In this document: positions 1 through 8,100 of the stretch, piece by piece | Numbering within the stretch: position 1 is the first letter of the stretch | How the letters are laid out: the number at the start of each line of letters is the position of its first letter | DNA from: G965213525 sp965213525 | GTDB taxonomy: Bacteria; Actinomycetota; Acidimicrobiia; Acidimicrobiales; Poriferisodalaceae | Assembly: GCA_965213525.1 (NCBI GenBank) | Contig: OZ243889.1 | Coordinates: forward strand, 1,736,001-1,800,000 | Direction of reading: 5' to 3' | Length of the DNA: 64,000 bases | Notes under the pieces: generated by a model | What the model was told of the DNA's origin: nothing | The model's database searches: none | Seen by the model: the letters and a program-made list of their open reading frames with translations, nothing else | Position numbers and translations under genes: made by a program

Positions 1-485
1 TCGGCTGACAGCGAGCGGTACGGCTTGCGACCGAGGTTGGCGACGTTGACCGCCATCCTCCCGCCCGGTTCGAGTGCCTCGACGCAACGATCGAGCACCC
101 GCTCGAGCATCGCCAGGTACTCGATGTAGCTGCCCGGCACGACGCCCTGGCCGAGCGCGGCCTCGTACTCCTTGCCGGCGAAGTAGGGAGGCGAGGTCAC
201 CACCAGGGCCACCGAGGCGGGCGCCACCTGGTCGGCGGTCATGTCCTCCGCTGGACCGCAGAACAACCGGTCGAGAGCAGCGGGGGCCTCGAGCTCGGAC
301 CCGACGCGCCGGGGGCTGGCGACGTCGTCGTCGGAGGACTCGTCGATGGGAGCGAAGCGGCGGTAGAACGCCTCGGCGTCGTGGCTCTCGCGCCGAGACA
401 CCCCGAACGTCGAGGTGCGGGTCGGCCGGCGGGACCGTTGGCGGTTGCCCGACGGGCCGTCTCGGCCGACGCCCGCTCGTCTCAT
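1..485 (-). CDS. Site-specific DNA methyltransferase (TSPPY type), 3' end outside window
   Basis: N-terminal 161 residues of an amino-methyltransferase of the N4-cytosine/N6-adenine group, which moves a methyl group from S-adenosylmethionine to a base amino group. The catalytic motif IV reads TSPPY at residues 97-101, followed by FAGKEYE. A later EPGGRMAVNV stretch (about residues 141-150) matches the strand after motif IV in this fold. The SAM-binding FxGxG motif would lie beyond position 1, the order seen in beta-class enzymes. ATG at 485 is chosen because a -10 hexamer (493-498) ends 7 nt before it. The first 35 residues are basic and low-complexity. Whether it is an orphan enzyme or part of a restriction system cannot be told here. 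Confidence 0.8.
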   Translation of the reverse strand, partial: MRRAGVGRDGPSGNRQRSRRPTRTSTFGVSRRESHDAEAFYRRFAPIDESSDDDVASPRRVGSELEAPAALDRLFCGPAEDMTADQVAPASVALVVTSPPYFAGKEYEAALGQGVVPGSYIEYLAMLERVLDRCVEALEPGGRMAVNVANLGRKPYRSLSA

Positions 486-492
486 CGCAGCG

Positions 493-498
493 ACGCTA
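493..498 (-). promoter_or_regulatory. Leaderless -10 element of the methyltransferase gene
   Basis: TAGCGT on the minus strand, 7 nt before the ATG at 485. Transcription would start at or next to the start codon. Confidence 0.5.
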
Positions 499-607
499 CC
501 CCCGGGGTGCATCACGCCCCGGGTGCCGGACCCGGACCGTGGCGACCCAGGCCGCTGACGACCCGGCAGTCGGGCCTGATCGATCCAACCCCGGCGCACC
601 CGCCGGA

Positions 608-2286
608 TCAGGCCTCGGCGGCCAGGCGGGAGCGCAGCTCGGCCTTGGCGATCTTCTCCAACGTCGAGCGGGGCAGCTCGTCGACGACGCGCACCTCGTG
701 GGGCACCTTGAACGACGCCAGCTCGGCCCGGCACGCGGCGAGGGCGCTCTCGACGAGCGCCGCCCGTGCCTCGTCGCCGATGACGGCTCGGTCGGCGGGC
801 AGCACGAAGGCCACGGGCACCTCGTCGAGCATCTCGTGGCGGCGGGCGACGACGGCCACCTCGGCGACCCCGGGCACCTGGGCGATCACCCGCTCGACCT
901 CCGAGGCCGCCACGTTCTCGCCGCCGACCTTCAACATGTCCTTGTCACGGTCAGAGAAGTAGAGCCATCCGCCCTCGCCGACGGTCACCCGATCGCCGGT
1001 GATGAACCAGCCGTCGTCGTCGAAGGCCGCTGCGGTCGCCCCGGGGTCGCCCAGGTACTCGGCGAACAGCGACAGACCGGGCGTGCCGAGCACCTTGAGG
1101 TGCCCGGTGGCACCCGGCGGCGTCGTCTCGCCGTCGTCGTCGACACGGCGATGCCGTACTCGGCCGCCGGCCGCCCCATCGACATCGGGGCGTCGTCGAA
1201 GCGCCAGTCGCCGACGGTGCCGTGGGTGATGGTCTCGGTCATCCCCCACCAGCCCAGGGTCCGCACGCCGAAGTGGCCGTCGGTGGGAGGAGCGCAGATG
1301 CCGTTGCCCCACCACCGGTACCGGTGCTCGGGCACGGGCCGGTCGGCCAGCGCCCGCAACATGAACGGCACCATCGAGCACCACGTGGCGCCGTGGCGCA
1401 GCGACACGTCCCAGAACCTCGACGCGCTGAAGCGGGGCTGGAGCACCACGGTGGCACCCGCCCACATGGTGGCCAGCACCGAGTACGCCTGGGCGTTGGT
1501 GTGGAACAGCGGCAAGAAGGTCAGGTGGACGTCGTCGGCTCGCAGGTCCTCGTGGTCAGCGTTGACCTTGGCGCCCCACAGGCCGTTGGCGTGGGTCCAC
1601 AGCACGGCCTTGGGGCGTGAGGTCGTCCCCGAGGTGAACTGCACCGACAGCGGCATCAGCGGGTCGGCCGGCCGGGTCGGGACCGACGCCGGGTCGCCGT
1701 GCAGCTCAGCCCAGCTGATCGCGCCCGCCGGCGGGTGGGCCTCGGGGGGCGAGCCGGCGTCGTGGTCGATGACGCAGCAGGGGTCCAGGCCGTCGGCGTG
1801 CTCGGTGACGAGCCCGGCCAGCGACGGCTGCGTGATGGCGGCCCGCACGTCCGCCTTGTCTGCGTAGTAGGCGATCTCTGGACCGGCCGAGTGGGTGTTG
1901 GTCGTGACCGCCACCGCTCCGAGCCGGGCGCAGGCGAACCAGGCGATCAGCAGCTCGGGGCAGTTGTCGAGGTGCACGAGCACGCGATCGCCCGCGCCGA
2001 GGCCACGGGCGGCCATGCCGGCGGCGACGGCGTCGACCTCTGCACGCAGCTCGGCGTAGGTCCAGGTGCGGGGCTCGCCCTCGAAGGGCTCCCACACCAG
2101 GACCGGGTGATCGGCGCGCCGCTCGGCCTGGAGGTCGAGCAGCCAGGGGATGTCGCGCCCCGAGAAGAGGTGGTTGGCGCGCAGCTGGCGCACCACCGAG
2201 GGCACCGGGTGGGTCGCCGGATCCCAGGCGACCCCTGCGCCGCCGTCGTCCGTCGTCGTTCGTGCGCGGCGGTCGTCGACACCCAA
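608..2286 (-). pseudogene. AMP-forming acyl-CoA synthetase, frameshifted
   Basis: Class I adenylate-forming enzyme that would activate a carboxylic acid to its acyl-CoA through an acyl-AMP. The N-terminal part carries the phosphate loop FTSGTTSRPKAV (about residues 217-228) and WWGMTE (347-351). The C-terminal part carries GDRV, SDRDKDMLKVGGENVAASEVE (A8 hinge) and the end lysine region STLEKIAK. The two parts lie in different frames, with the break close to 1144 where one base appears to be missing: GTG-TCGAC is found where GTG-GTCGAC would restore V-V-D-D-D-G-E. The restored length of about 559 residues is normal for the family. The start is TTG at 2286, supported by AGGAG 8 nt upstream. 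Closest in style to CaiC/FadD-like ligases; substrate unknown. It may be a true pseudogene or a sequencing error. Confidence 0.8.
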
Positions 2287-2297
2287 GGCCGTCGCTC

Positions 2298-3185
2298 CTA
2301 CGCCAAGGCCTCGGTCGCCCGCCGCCAGCCCTCGATGGGGATGGCGGCCGGGTCGGCCTGGAGGACCTGCACGCAGACGTGATCGGCACCGGCGTCGAGG
2401 TGGGCCTGCGTACGGGTCCGGATGGCGTCCTCGTCGCCCCAGGCGACGATGGCGTCGACGACCTCGTCGGCACCGTCGCTCACCGCCTGGCGGTCGTAGC
2501 CGAGGCGCACCAGGTTGTTCTGGTAGTTCGGCAGGTCGAGGTACACCTTCACGTGGGCCCGGGCGATCTCACGGGCGGTGGCGGGGTCGGTCTCGAACAG
2601 CACCATCTGCTCAGGCGCCAGCCAGGCATCTGGACCCAACGCCTCGCGCGCCTGGGCGGTGTGCTCGGGGGGCACGAAGTAGGGATGGGCGCCGTCGGCG
2701 GCCTCGGCCGCCAGCGCCAGCATCTTGGGCCCGAGGGCGGCGATGACGACCTGGGGCTCGGTAGCAGCGCCGACGGCCCGGAACATGCGCTGGGAGTACG
2801 CCTCTAGGTACTCCTTCATCTGGGTGAAGGGCTTGGAGTAGTCGTGCTTGCGGACGAAGCCGACGAGGGTGTGGTGGCTGACTCCGAGCCCCAGCAGGAA
2901 CCGCCCGCCCGACATCTCGTTGAGCGAGTGGTTGATGGACTTGGCCGACATGGCGTCACGGGCCCAGATGTTGGCGATGCCGGTGGCGACGTTCAGCCGC
3001 TGGGTGCCCTGGAGGATCACCGAGGCGTTGACGAACGGGTCGCGTCCGACGGTCTCGGGGATCCACAAGGCGGTGACCCCCATCTCCTCGAGCTCGGCGG
3101 CCGCCTCGGCCATCTTCGCCGAGGGGTGGGCGTCGAACACGCCGGTCCAGATGCCGATGCGTCCCATGGCCTCGGTTGTGCTCAT
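2298..3185 (-). CDS. F420-dependent LLM-class oxidoreductase (TIGR03620-like)
   Basis: Luciferase-like TIM-barrel enzyme of 295 residues that probably uses coenzyme F420 for hydride transfer; substrate unknown. Recognisable features are the N-terminal RIGIWTGVFD strand, the LWIPE segment, the NIWARD segment and the GGRFLLGLGVSH signature typical of LLM proteins. The ATG at 3185 is preceded by a -10 hexamer 6 nt away, so the transcript is probably leaderless. The acyl-CoA ligase start lies only 11 bp beyond its stop, so both probably share a transcript. This hints that the oxidoreductase acts on an acyl-CoA or a related catabolic intermediate, which is inference only. Confidence 0.85.
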   Translation of the reverse strand: MSTTEAMGRIGIWTGVFDAHPSAKMAEAAAELEEMGVTALWIPETVGRDPFVNASVILQGTQRLNVATGIANIWARDAMSAKSINHSLNEMSGGRFLLGLGVSHHTLVGFVRKHDYSKPFTQMKEYLEAYSQRMFRAVGAATEPQVVIAALGPKMLALAAEAADGAHPYFVPPEHTAQAREALGPDAWLAPEQMVLFETDPATAREIARAHVKVYLDLPNYQNNLVRLGYDRQAVSDGADEVVDAIVAWGDEDAIRTRTQAHLDAGADHVCVQVLQADPAAIPIEGWRRATEALA

Positions 3186-3191
3186 GAGCGC

Positions 3192-3197
3192 ACCGTA
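3192..3197 (-). promoter_or_regulatory. Leaderless -10 element of the LLM oxidoreductase
   Basis: TACGGT on the minus strand, ending 6 nt before the ATG at 3185. Confidence 0.5.
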
Positions 3198-3259
3198 GCG
3201 GCGCCCGGCCGACCGCTCCGCCGACTGCTGGGCCGCGCTGGCGGCCCCCGTCCTTGCGG

Positions 3260-3308
3260 AACTGCGGACCGGACCAGCACCTCGCACCGCCCACGTCCGC
3301 AATTTCGG
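3260..3308. repeat. 49-bp palindromic repeat, copy 1
   Basis: First copy of a 49-bp direct repeat in the 265-bp space between two minus-strand genes. It begins AACTGCGGAC and ends with GTCCGCAATT plus TCGG, so its arms are inverted repeats with one mismatch around a 25-nt centre. It differs from copy 2 at two positions. Confidence 0.85.
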
Positions 3309-3331
3309 AACGTGACGACGCCCCCACCTCA

Positions 3332-3380
3332 AACTGCGGACCGGACCAGCACCTCGCACCGCCGACGTCCGCAGTTTCGG
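3332..3380. repeat. 49-bp palindromic repeat, copy 2
   Basis: Second copy, 72 bp downstream of copy 1. The arms AAACTGCGGAC (3331-3341) and GTCCGCAGTTT (3367-3377) are a perfect 11-bp inverted repeat around a 25-nt loop. The arrangement resembles an intergenic REP-like element. No T-run follows, so an intrinsic terminator is unlikely. Confidence 0.85.
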
Positions 3381-3450
3381 CGTAGGGCGGGGCCGCCGGA
3401 GCCGCCGACGCTTGCGGTTCCAGAGCAGACGTCGGCGGGGCCGCCGGGGG

Positions 3451-3969
3451 TCAGCCGAGGCGACGCAGGTCGGTGGAGTACCGGTCCACCCGGGCGAGGT
3501 ACGACGCCACGGAGTGCTCGATGAGCTCACGATCAGCGGCGCCGGGACGGACCTTGGCCGGGATGCCGAGCGCGAGGGCGCCCTCGGGCACCTCGACGCC
3601 GTTGGGGACCACCGCCCCGGCCCCGACCAGCGCCCACGGCCCGACGTGGGACCGGTGCAGCACCACCGACGACGACCCGATCAGCGAGTGGTGCTCGATG
3701 ACGCAGCCCTCGAGGTGCACGAGGTGCCCGATCACGCAGTCGGCGCCGACGGTGGTCGGTTGGAACGGCGTGGTGTGGATGACCGTGCCGTCCTGGACCG
3801 ACGTGCGCGGTCCGATCTCGACGTGGCCCTCGTCGCCGCGCAGGACCGCCCCGGGCCACACCGAGGCACGGGCGTCGATGCGCACATCGCCGATCAGCAC
3901 GGCGTCGGGGTGCACGAACGCCTCGGGGTGGATCTTGGGTTCGAGGTCACCGAGGGCGTAGAGGGCCAT
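3451..3969 (-). CDS. Gamma-carbonic anhydrase family hexapeptide-repeat protein
   Basis: A 172-residue left-handed beta-helix protein of the gamma-carbonic anhydrase/YrdA family. Hexapeptide repeats run through the middle, including IGDVRI, VWPGAV, VQDGTVIH, IGHLVHLEGC and IGSSSVVL. The zinc-ligand histidines of the family are represented by H in VIHTT, H in IGHLVHLEG and a following H. A C-terminal helix (SVASYLARVDRYSTDLRRL) is usual. Carbonic anhydrase activity is shown only for some family members, so it is not certain here. The ATG at 3969 has a -10 hexamer 7 nt upstream. Oligopeptidase B is transcribed divergently from 4021. Confidence 0.85.
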   Translation of the reverse strand: MALYALGDLEPKIHPEAFVHPDAVLIGDVRIDARASVWPGAVLRGDEGHVEIGPRTSVQDGTVIHTTPFQPTTVGADCVIGHLVHLEGCVIEHHSLIGSSSVVLHRSHVGPWALVGAGAVVPNGVEVPEGALALGIPAKVRPGAADRELIEHSVASYLARVDRYSTDLRRLG

Positions 3970-3976
3970 GTCGGCG

Positions 3977-3982
3977 ACGGTA
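3977..3982 (-). promoter_or_regulatory. Leaderless -10 element of the gamma-CA-like gene
   Basis: TACCGT on the minus strand, 7 nt before the ATG at 3969. It overlaps a plus-strand TAGCGT (3981-3986) that could serve the divergent oligopeptidase gene with a leader of about 28 nt. Confidence 0.5.
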
Positions 3983-4020
3983 GCGTCGCCGGGGCCCCCG
4001 ACCACGAGGTCCCGCCCGGC

Positions 4021-6081
4021 GTGAGCCCGACACCCCCCGCCCCTCCCGTGGCGCCGCGACGACCCCACCGGCGCGAGCTGCACGGCGAGGTCATCGAGGA
4101 CTCCTACGCCTGGATGGCCGATCGCGACGACCCGGCGGTGGTCGCCCACCTCCAGGCCGAGAACGACCACGCCGAGGCGGTGCTCGCCCCGCTGGAGCCG
4201 CTGCGGGACCAGCTCTTCGATGAGCTGCGCGCCCGCGTCCGAGAGGACGACACCACCGTGGCGGTGCCCCTCGACGACTGGGAGTACTACTCCCGCACGG
4301 TCTCCGGCCAGGCCTACCCGCTGGCCTGCCGTCGGCCCCGGGCCGGCGGCGACGAGCAGGTGCTGTTGGACCAGAACGCCCTGTCAGAGGGTCACGACCA
4401 CCTCGCCGTCGGCGACACCGCCGTCAGTCCCGATCACCGGCTGCTTGCCTACACCGTGGACACCGACGGCTCGGAGCGCTACGAGCTGCGCATCCGGGAT
4501 CTCGCCACCGGAGACGACCTCCCCGACGTGATCGAGCTCGTCACCTACGGGTTGGCGTGGGCCAGCGACTCGAGCACCGTGCTGTACGCCTCGCCCGACG
4601 AGGCCCAGCGTCCGTGGCAGATCTGGCGCCACCGCCTCGGCGATGAGCCCCGCCTCGATCAGCTCGTCGTCGAGGAGCCCGACGAGCGCTTCTGGCTGGG
4701 ACTGTGGCGTTCGAGGGATCGGCGGTGGCTGGTCATCAGCTCGGACTCCCGGACGACCTCCGAGGTCCGGTTGGTGCCCGCCGACGAACCGGGCGCGACG
4801 CCCATCGTCGTCGAACCCCGCAGCGAAGGGCTCGAGTACGCCGTCGAGCCGGCCGGCGACGAGCTGGTCGTGCTGACCAACGACGGCGCCCCCGACTTCC
4901 GCGTGGCATGCACGTCGATCGATCGGCCCGGTCGTGCCCACTGGGGCGAGCTCGTGGCCGCCGAGGCGGGCACCCGCTGGGACGACGTCGACGCCCTGGC
5001 CGACCACGTCGTGGTGCACGGACGGCGCCGGGCGGCGCCGGTGACCGTGGTCGTCGACCGCCGGACCGGCGAGTACCACGAGCTCGACCACGGCGACGGC
5101 GACGTCGTCGAGGTGTCGCCCTCGCCGGTGCTCGAGTACGACACGTCCGTCTACCGCCTCGAGGTCGAGTCGCCGGCCCGGCCCCGCACCTGGGTCGAGG
5201 TCGGTCTCGATCGCCCCGACCAGCGCCGAGAGCTCCGACAGGTCGAGGCCCTCGGCGTCGATCTGACGTCGGTGGTCACCGAGCGTCGGTGGGCCACCGC
5301 CGGCGACGGGGTCGAGATCCCCATCAGCGTGACCCGCCACCGCGACACCCCCGTCGACGGCACCGCCCCGCTGGTGCTGCGGGCCTACGGCGCGTACGAG
5401 ATGAGCCACCCGGTTGGGTTCTCCCACAGCGCGATGTCGCTGATCGAGCGTGGGGTGGTCCTCGCCGTGGCCCACGTCCGCGGCGGCGGCGAGCTCGGGC
5501 GGGACTGGTGGGAGCAGGGCCGCCTGGCCAACAAGCCCAACACGTTCGGTGACGTCGTGGCCGTGGCCGAGCACCTCGTCGCCACCGGTCACGGCCACCC
5601 CGACCGCTTGGCCCTGTGGGGCGGCAGCGCCGGCGGGCTGCTCGTCGGGGCGGTCCTCAACGCCCGGCCCGAACTGTTCTGTGCCGTGGTGGCCGCGGTG
5701 CCCTTCGTCGATGTGGTCAACACGATGCTCGACGACAGCCTGCCCCTCACGGTGACCGAGTGGGAGGAGTGGGGCGATCCCCGGGTCGAGGCCGACTACC
5801 GGGTCATCCGCTCCTACGCCCCGTACGAGAACGTGGGCGCCGTCGATCACCCCGCCATGCTCGTGCTCGCCGGCTGGAACGACCCCCGGGTGGCGTACTG
5901 GGAGCCGGCCAAGTGGGTGGCCGCCATCCGTCATCGCTCGACCGGCGGCGGCCCGATCCTGTTGCGCACCGAGTTCGACTCGGGTCATGCCGGGCCCTCG
6001 GGGCGCTACGAGACGTGGCGAGAGGCCTGCCTCGTGCACGCCTTCCTGCTGTGGCGCCTCGGCGTCGCATCGCTCGACTGA
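4021..6081 (+). CDS. ptrB: Oligopeptidase B-like prolyl oligopeptidase (S9A)
   Basis: Serine peptidase of 686 residues that should cut short peptides, usually after Arg or Lys for oligopeptidase B. It has an N-terminal beta-propeller (about residues 70-400) and a C-terminal alpha/beta hydrolase domain. The catalytic serine is in GGSAGG, the aspartate in WNDPRV and the histidine in DSGHAG. HVRGGGELGRDWW before the catalytic domain is a strong S9A mark. No signal peptide is seen, so it should be cytosolic. The GTG at 4021 is chosen because the family N-terminus (PPVAPRRPHRRELHGE) starts just after it, and the upstream in-frame sequence overlaps the divergent gene. Confidence 0.92.
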   Translation: MSPTPPAPPVAPRRPHRRELHGEVIEDSYAWMADRDDPAVVAHLQAENDHAEAVLAPLEPLRDQLFDELRARVREDDTTVAVPLDDWEYYSRTVSGQAYPLACRRPRAGGDEQVLLDQNALSEGHDHLAVGDTAVSPDHRLLAYTVDTDGSERYELRIRDLATGDDLPDVIELVTYGLAWASDSSTVLYASPDEAQRPWQIWRHRLGDEPRLDQLVVEEPDERFWLGLWRSRDRRWLVISSDSRTTSEVRLVPADEPGATPIVVEPRSEGLEYAVEPAGDELVVLTNDGAPDFRVACTSIDRPGRAHWGELVAAEAGTRWDDVDALADHVVVHGRRRAAPVTVVVDRRTGEYHELDHGDGDVVEVSPSPVLEYDTSVYRLEVESPARPRTWVEVGLDRPDQRRELRQVEALGVDLTSVVTERRWATAGDGVEIPISVTRHRDTPVDGTAPLVLRAYGAYEMSHPVGFSHSAMSLIERGVVLAVAHVRGGGELGRDWWEQGRLANKPNTFGDVVAVAEHLVATGHGHPDRLALWGGSAGGLLVGAVLNARPELFCAVVAAVPFVDVVNTMLDDSLPLTVTEWEEWGDPRVEADYRVIRSYAPYENVGAVDHPAMLVLAGWNDPRVAYWEPAKWVAAIRHRSTGGGPILLRTEFDSGHAGPSGRYETWREACLVHAFLLWRLGVASLD

Positions 6082-6093
6082 GCCTGCGGAGAC

Positions 6094-6113
6094 GGCTGCG
6101 GGACCCGACAGCC
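6094..6113. terminator. Possible hairpin between convergent genes
   Basis: GGCTG (6094-6098) can pair with CAGCC (6109-6113), with inner G/C pairs, between the stops of two converging genes. There is no T-run; weak evidence. Confidence 0.25.
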
Positions 6114-6135
6114 CGGCCCGGCCGTGCGACGACGG

Positions 6136-6507
6136 TCAGCCGGACAGGGCGACGACGCCCAGGACGCCGAGGCCGACGTTGCGGGCGACGGTGCGCCACG
6201 ACGACGGGCGCCGGCTCCACCCCCCGAAGCAGGCGCACGGCGGGTGCTCGCCTCTGCGCAGCACGCGCAGCAGCCCGATGGTGAAGCCGCCCAGCAGTGC
6301 GATCGCAGCCACCGTCGGCGCCGCACCCCCGATGCCGGCCACGAGCAGCGCGCCCAGCACGAGCTCGACGGGCGGCACCAGTCGAGCCGGCACCCGGGCC
6401 AGGCCGAAGCGGGCGGCGGTGCCCGGCCAGGTGCGGTCGACCACCTTGGTCGCGCCGGCGGCAGCGAACACCACCCCCAGGGCCACCCGGGCGGCCACGT
6501 CGATCAC
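6136..6507 (-). CDS. MauE/DoxX-like integral membrane protein
   Basis: A small membrane protein of 123 residues with about four hydrophobic segments. It matches the MauE-like group, with ATKVVDR near the N-terminus and a short cysteine-containing loop HPPCACFGGW (about residues 87-96) followed by a basic turn. MauE relatives are thought to help disulfide or redox maturation of exported proteins, but a precise role cannot be assigned. It follows the flavin reductase gene on the same strand with a 19-bp gap, so the two may be cotranscribed. The start is GTG at 6507; no clear ribosome site is seen. Confidence 0.7.
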   Translation of the reverse strand: MIDVAARVALGVVFAAAGATKVVDRTWPGTAARFGLARVPARLVPPVELVLGALLVAGIGGAAPTVAAIALLGGFTIGLLRVLRRGEHPPCACFGGWSRRPSSWRTVARNVGLGVLGVVALSG

Positions 6508-6526
6508 GACGAGTCTGCGCCCTCGG

Positions 6527-7018
6527 TCACGACAGACCCTGGAAGCGCCCGTACCCGCCCCCGAGGAAGACGAGGGGCTCGAGGGCGGCGTCGTTCGTGC
6601 CGAGGTCGTCGACCCGCCCGACCACGATCCAGTGGTCTCCGCCCTCGTGGATCGCCTCGATGCGGCAGTCCACCCACGCGGCCACCCCGGAGAGGACGGG
6701 CGCCCCGGTGCCCGGTGCTGGAGACCAGTCGACGCCGGCGAACTTCTGAGGATCCTTGGAGGCGAAGCGGTTCGACAACTCGACCTGGCCGGTGCACAAG
6801 ACGTTCACGCAGAACGCCCCGGCCGCCTCGATCGCCGGCCACGACTCGGCGGTCCGCGCCGGCATGAACGCCACCAGCGGCGGGTCGAGCGACACCGAGG
6901 TGAACGAGCCGATCGTGAGGCCCTGGGGCGGCCCGCCAGGAGGGTCACAGGTGATCACAGTGACGCCTGTGGGCAGGCGACCGAGGACCGAGCGGAACGT
7001 GGAACCGTCGAAGCTCAC
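6527..7018 (-). CDS. Flavin reductase family protein (FMN-binding)
   Basis: A 163-residue split-barrel flavoprotein of the HpaC/flavin reductase-like family. Such proteins reduce FMN or FAD with NAD(P)H, often for a partner monooxygenase. The N-terminal LPTGVTVIT, GLTIGSFTSVSLDPPLV and the middle NVLC-GQ-ELSNRFA segments are typical FMN-contact regions. DCRIEAIHEGGDHWIVVGRV is the usual C-terminal strand pair. No monooxygenase is adjacent. The GTG start at 7018 has a -10 hexamer (7027-7032) 8 nt upstream. Confidence 0.88.
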   Translation of the reverse strand: MSFDGSTFRSVLGRLPTGVTVITCDPPGGPPQGLTIGSFTSVSLDPPLVAFMPARTAESWPAIEAAGAFCVNVLCTGQVELSNRFASKDPQKFAGVDWSPAPGTGAPVLSGVAAWVDCRIEAIHEGGDHWIVVGRVDDLGTNDAALEPLVFLGGGYGRFQGLS

Positions 7019-7026
7019 GCCCGGCG

Positions 7027-7032
7027 ACCCTA
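7027..7032 (-). promoter_or_regulatory. Leaderless -10 element of the flavin reductase
   Basis: TAGGGT on the minus strand, 8 nt before the GTG at 7018. Confidence 0.45.
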
Positions 7033-7060
7033 GCGGTGCCGACTCGACCCGGCGGGCCCC

Positions 7061-7939
7061 TCAGCCGCCCAGGGCGAGCGAACCCACCTCGATCACGCCC
7101 ATCGACGCCACACCGGCCGCCAGCTCGAGCTGGGCCCCCTCCCGGGCGCCGAACACCTCGGGCCCCACCACCCGCTCGGCGCGCAGCTGGGTCTGGCGGA
7201 CGATCTCGTCGACCACGTCATCGGTGTGGGAGGGGTCGTGGTGGAACAGCGCCAGGCGGGCCGCAGCGGACCGGCGGGCGACCTCGAGGGCGTACTCGGC
7301 GGTGCAGTGGCCCCAGTCGGGCTTCTCGGCCAGCTCGGCCCGGGTGAACTGGGCGTCGTGGATCAACAGGTCGACCGCTTCGGCCAGCCCGAGGATCGAC
7401 GGGGCGACGTGCTCGGGGTCGCTCACCGGCTCCTGGTGGTCGGGCACGTAGGCCAACGATGCGCCATCGGCCTCGATGCGGTAGCCGTTGGTGGGTCCCG
7501 GGTGGGGTGCCGGGGCGGCGGTGACGCGCACCCCTCCGGGCAGCTCGAAGGTCTCGTCGTGCACCTCGTGGAAGCGGTAGGTGCCGGGCAGCTCATCGAG
7601 GGTGAGGGGGAACAGCGGCGGCCGGACGAAGTCGGCGAACGCCTCGGCGAGGCTGCCCCGCTCCTGGGGTGGGCCGTAGACGTCGACGACGGCACCAGGG
7701 CGCAACAGGCCGTTGCAGAACGGCAGTCCCTGGACGTGATCGAAGTGCAGGTGCGTGACGAGCGCCACCCCTCGCACCGGGCCTCCGGCGATGCGGCGCA
7801 GACCGGTGCCGAGATCGAGCACGATCGGCGGCCCCGACGACGGTCGCAGGCAGACACACGACGTGTTGCCGCCGTACCCGGCGGTCGACCCGCCAGGTGA
7901 CGGCGTCGATCCGCGTACTCCCAGGAACGTGACTTGCAC
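7061..7939 (-). CDS. MBL-fold metallohydrolase
   Basis: A metallo-beta-lactamase-fold hydrolase of 292 residues. The metal-binding motif is THLHFDH (about residues 60-66), with further ligands likely in HPGP, HDAQ and the GH of DWGHCT. The N-terminus VQVTFLGVRGSTPSPG, and the GGNTSC element, place it among PhnP/RNase Z-like small hydrolases that act on phosphodiesters or cyclic nucleotides; the substrate is unknown. The GTG at 7939 is chosen because GGAGG lies about 12 nt upstream and the family N-terminus begins there. A longer in-frame ATG near 8032 would add an unusual basic extension. Confidence 0.85.
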   Translation of the reverse strand: MQVTFLGVRGSTPSPGGSTAGYGGNTSCVCLRPSSGPPIVLDLGTGLRRIAGGPVRGVALVTHLHFDHVQGLPFCNGLLRPGAVVDVYGPPQERGSLAEAFADFVRPPLFPLTLDELPGTYRFHEVHDETFELPGGVRVTAAPAPHPGPTNGYRIEADGASLAYVPDHQEPVSDPEHVAPSILGLAEAVDLLIHDAQFTRAELAEKPDWGHCTAEYALEVARRSAAARLALFHHDPSHTDDVVDEIVRQTQLRAERVVGPEVFGAREGAQLELAAGVASMGVIEVGSLALGG

Positions 7940-8100
7940 GTCGAGCAGACCCCCTCCGCTTCGGTGGCCGGACGGTAGCCGCCCCGTGTCGCCCCGGCAC
8001 CCTCGGTGGGCGAACCGCCATCGCTTCGTCATGACCCGCAGGCCACGACCCGACCACCGGCACCGGCGTCTCGACGCGACCCGGTGGCAGGCCGGCGGCC

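Noticed and set aside
74..1867. Long arginine/proline-rich reading frames opposite the methyltransferase and acyl-CoA ligase
   Set aside because: No family features; they are the high-GC antisense shadow of the minus-strand genes.
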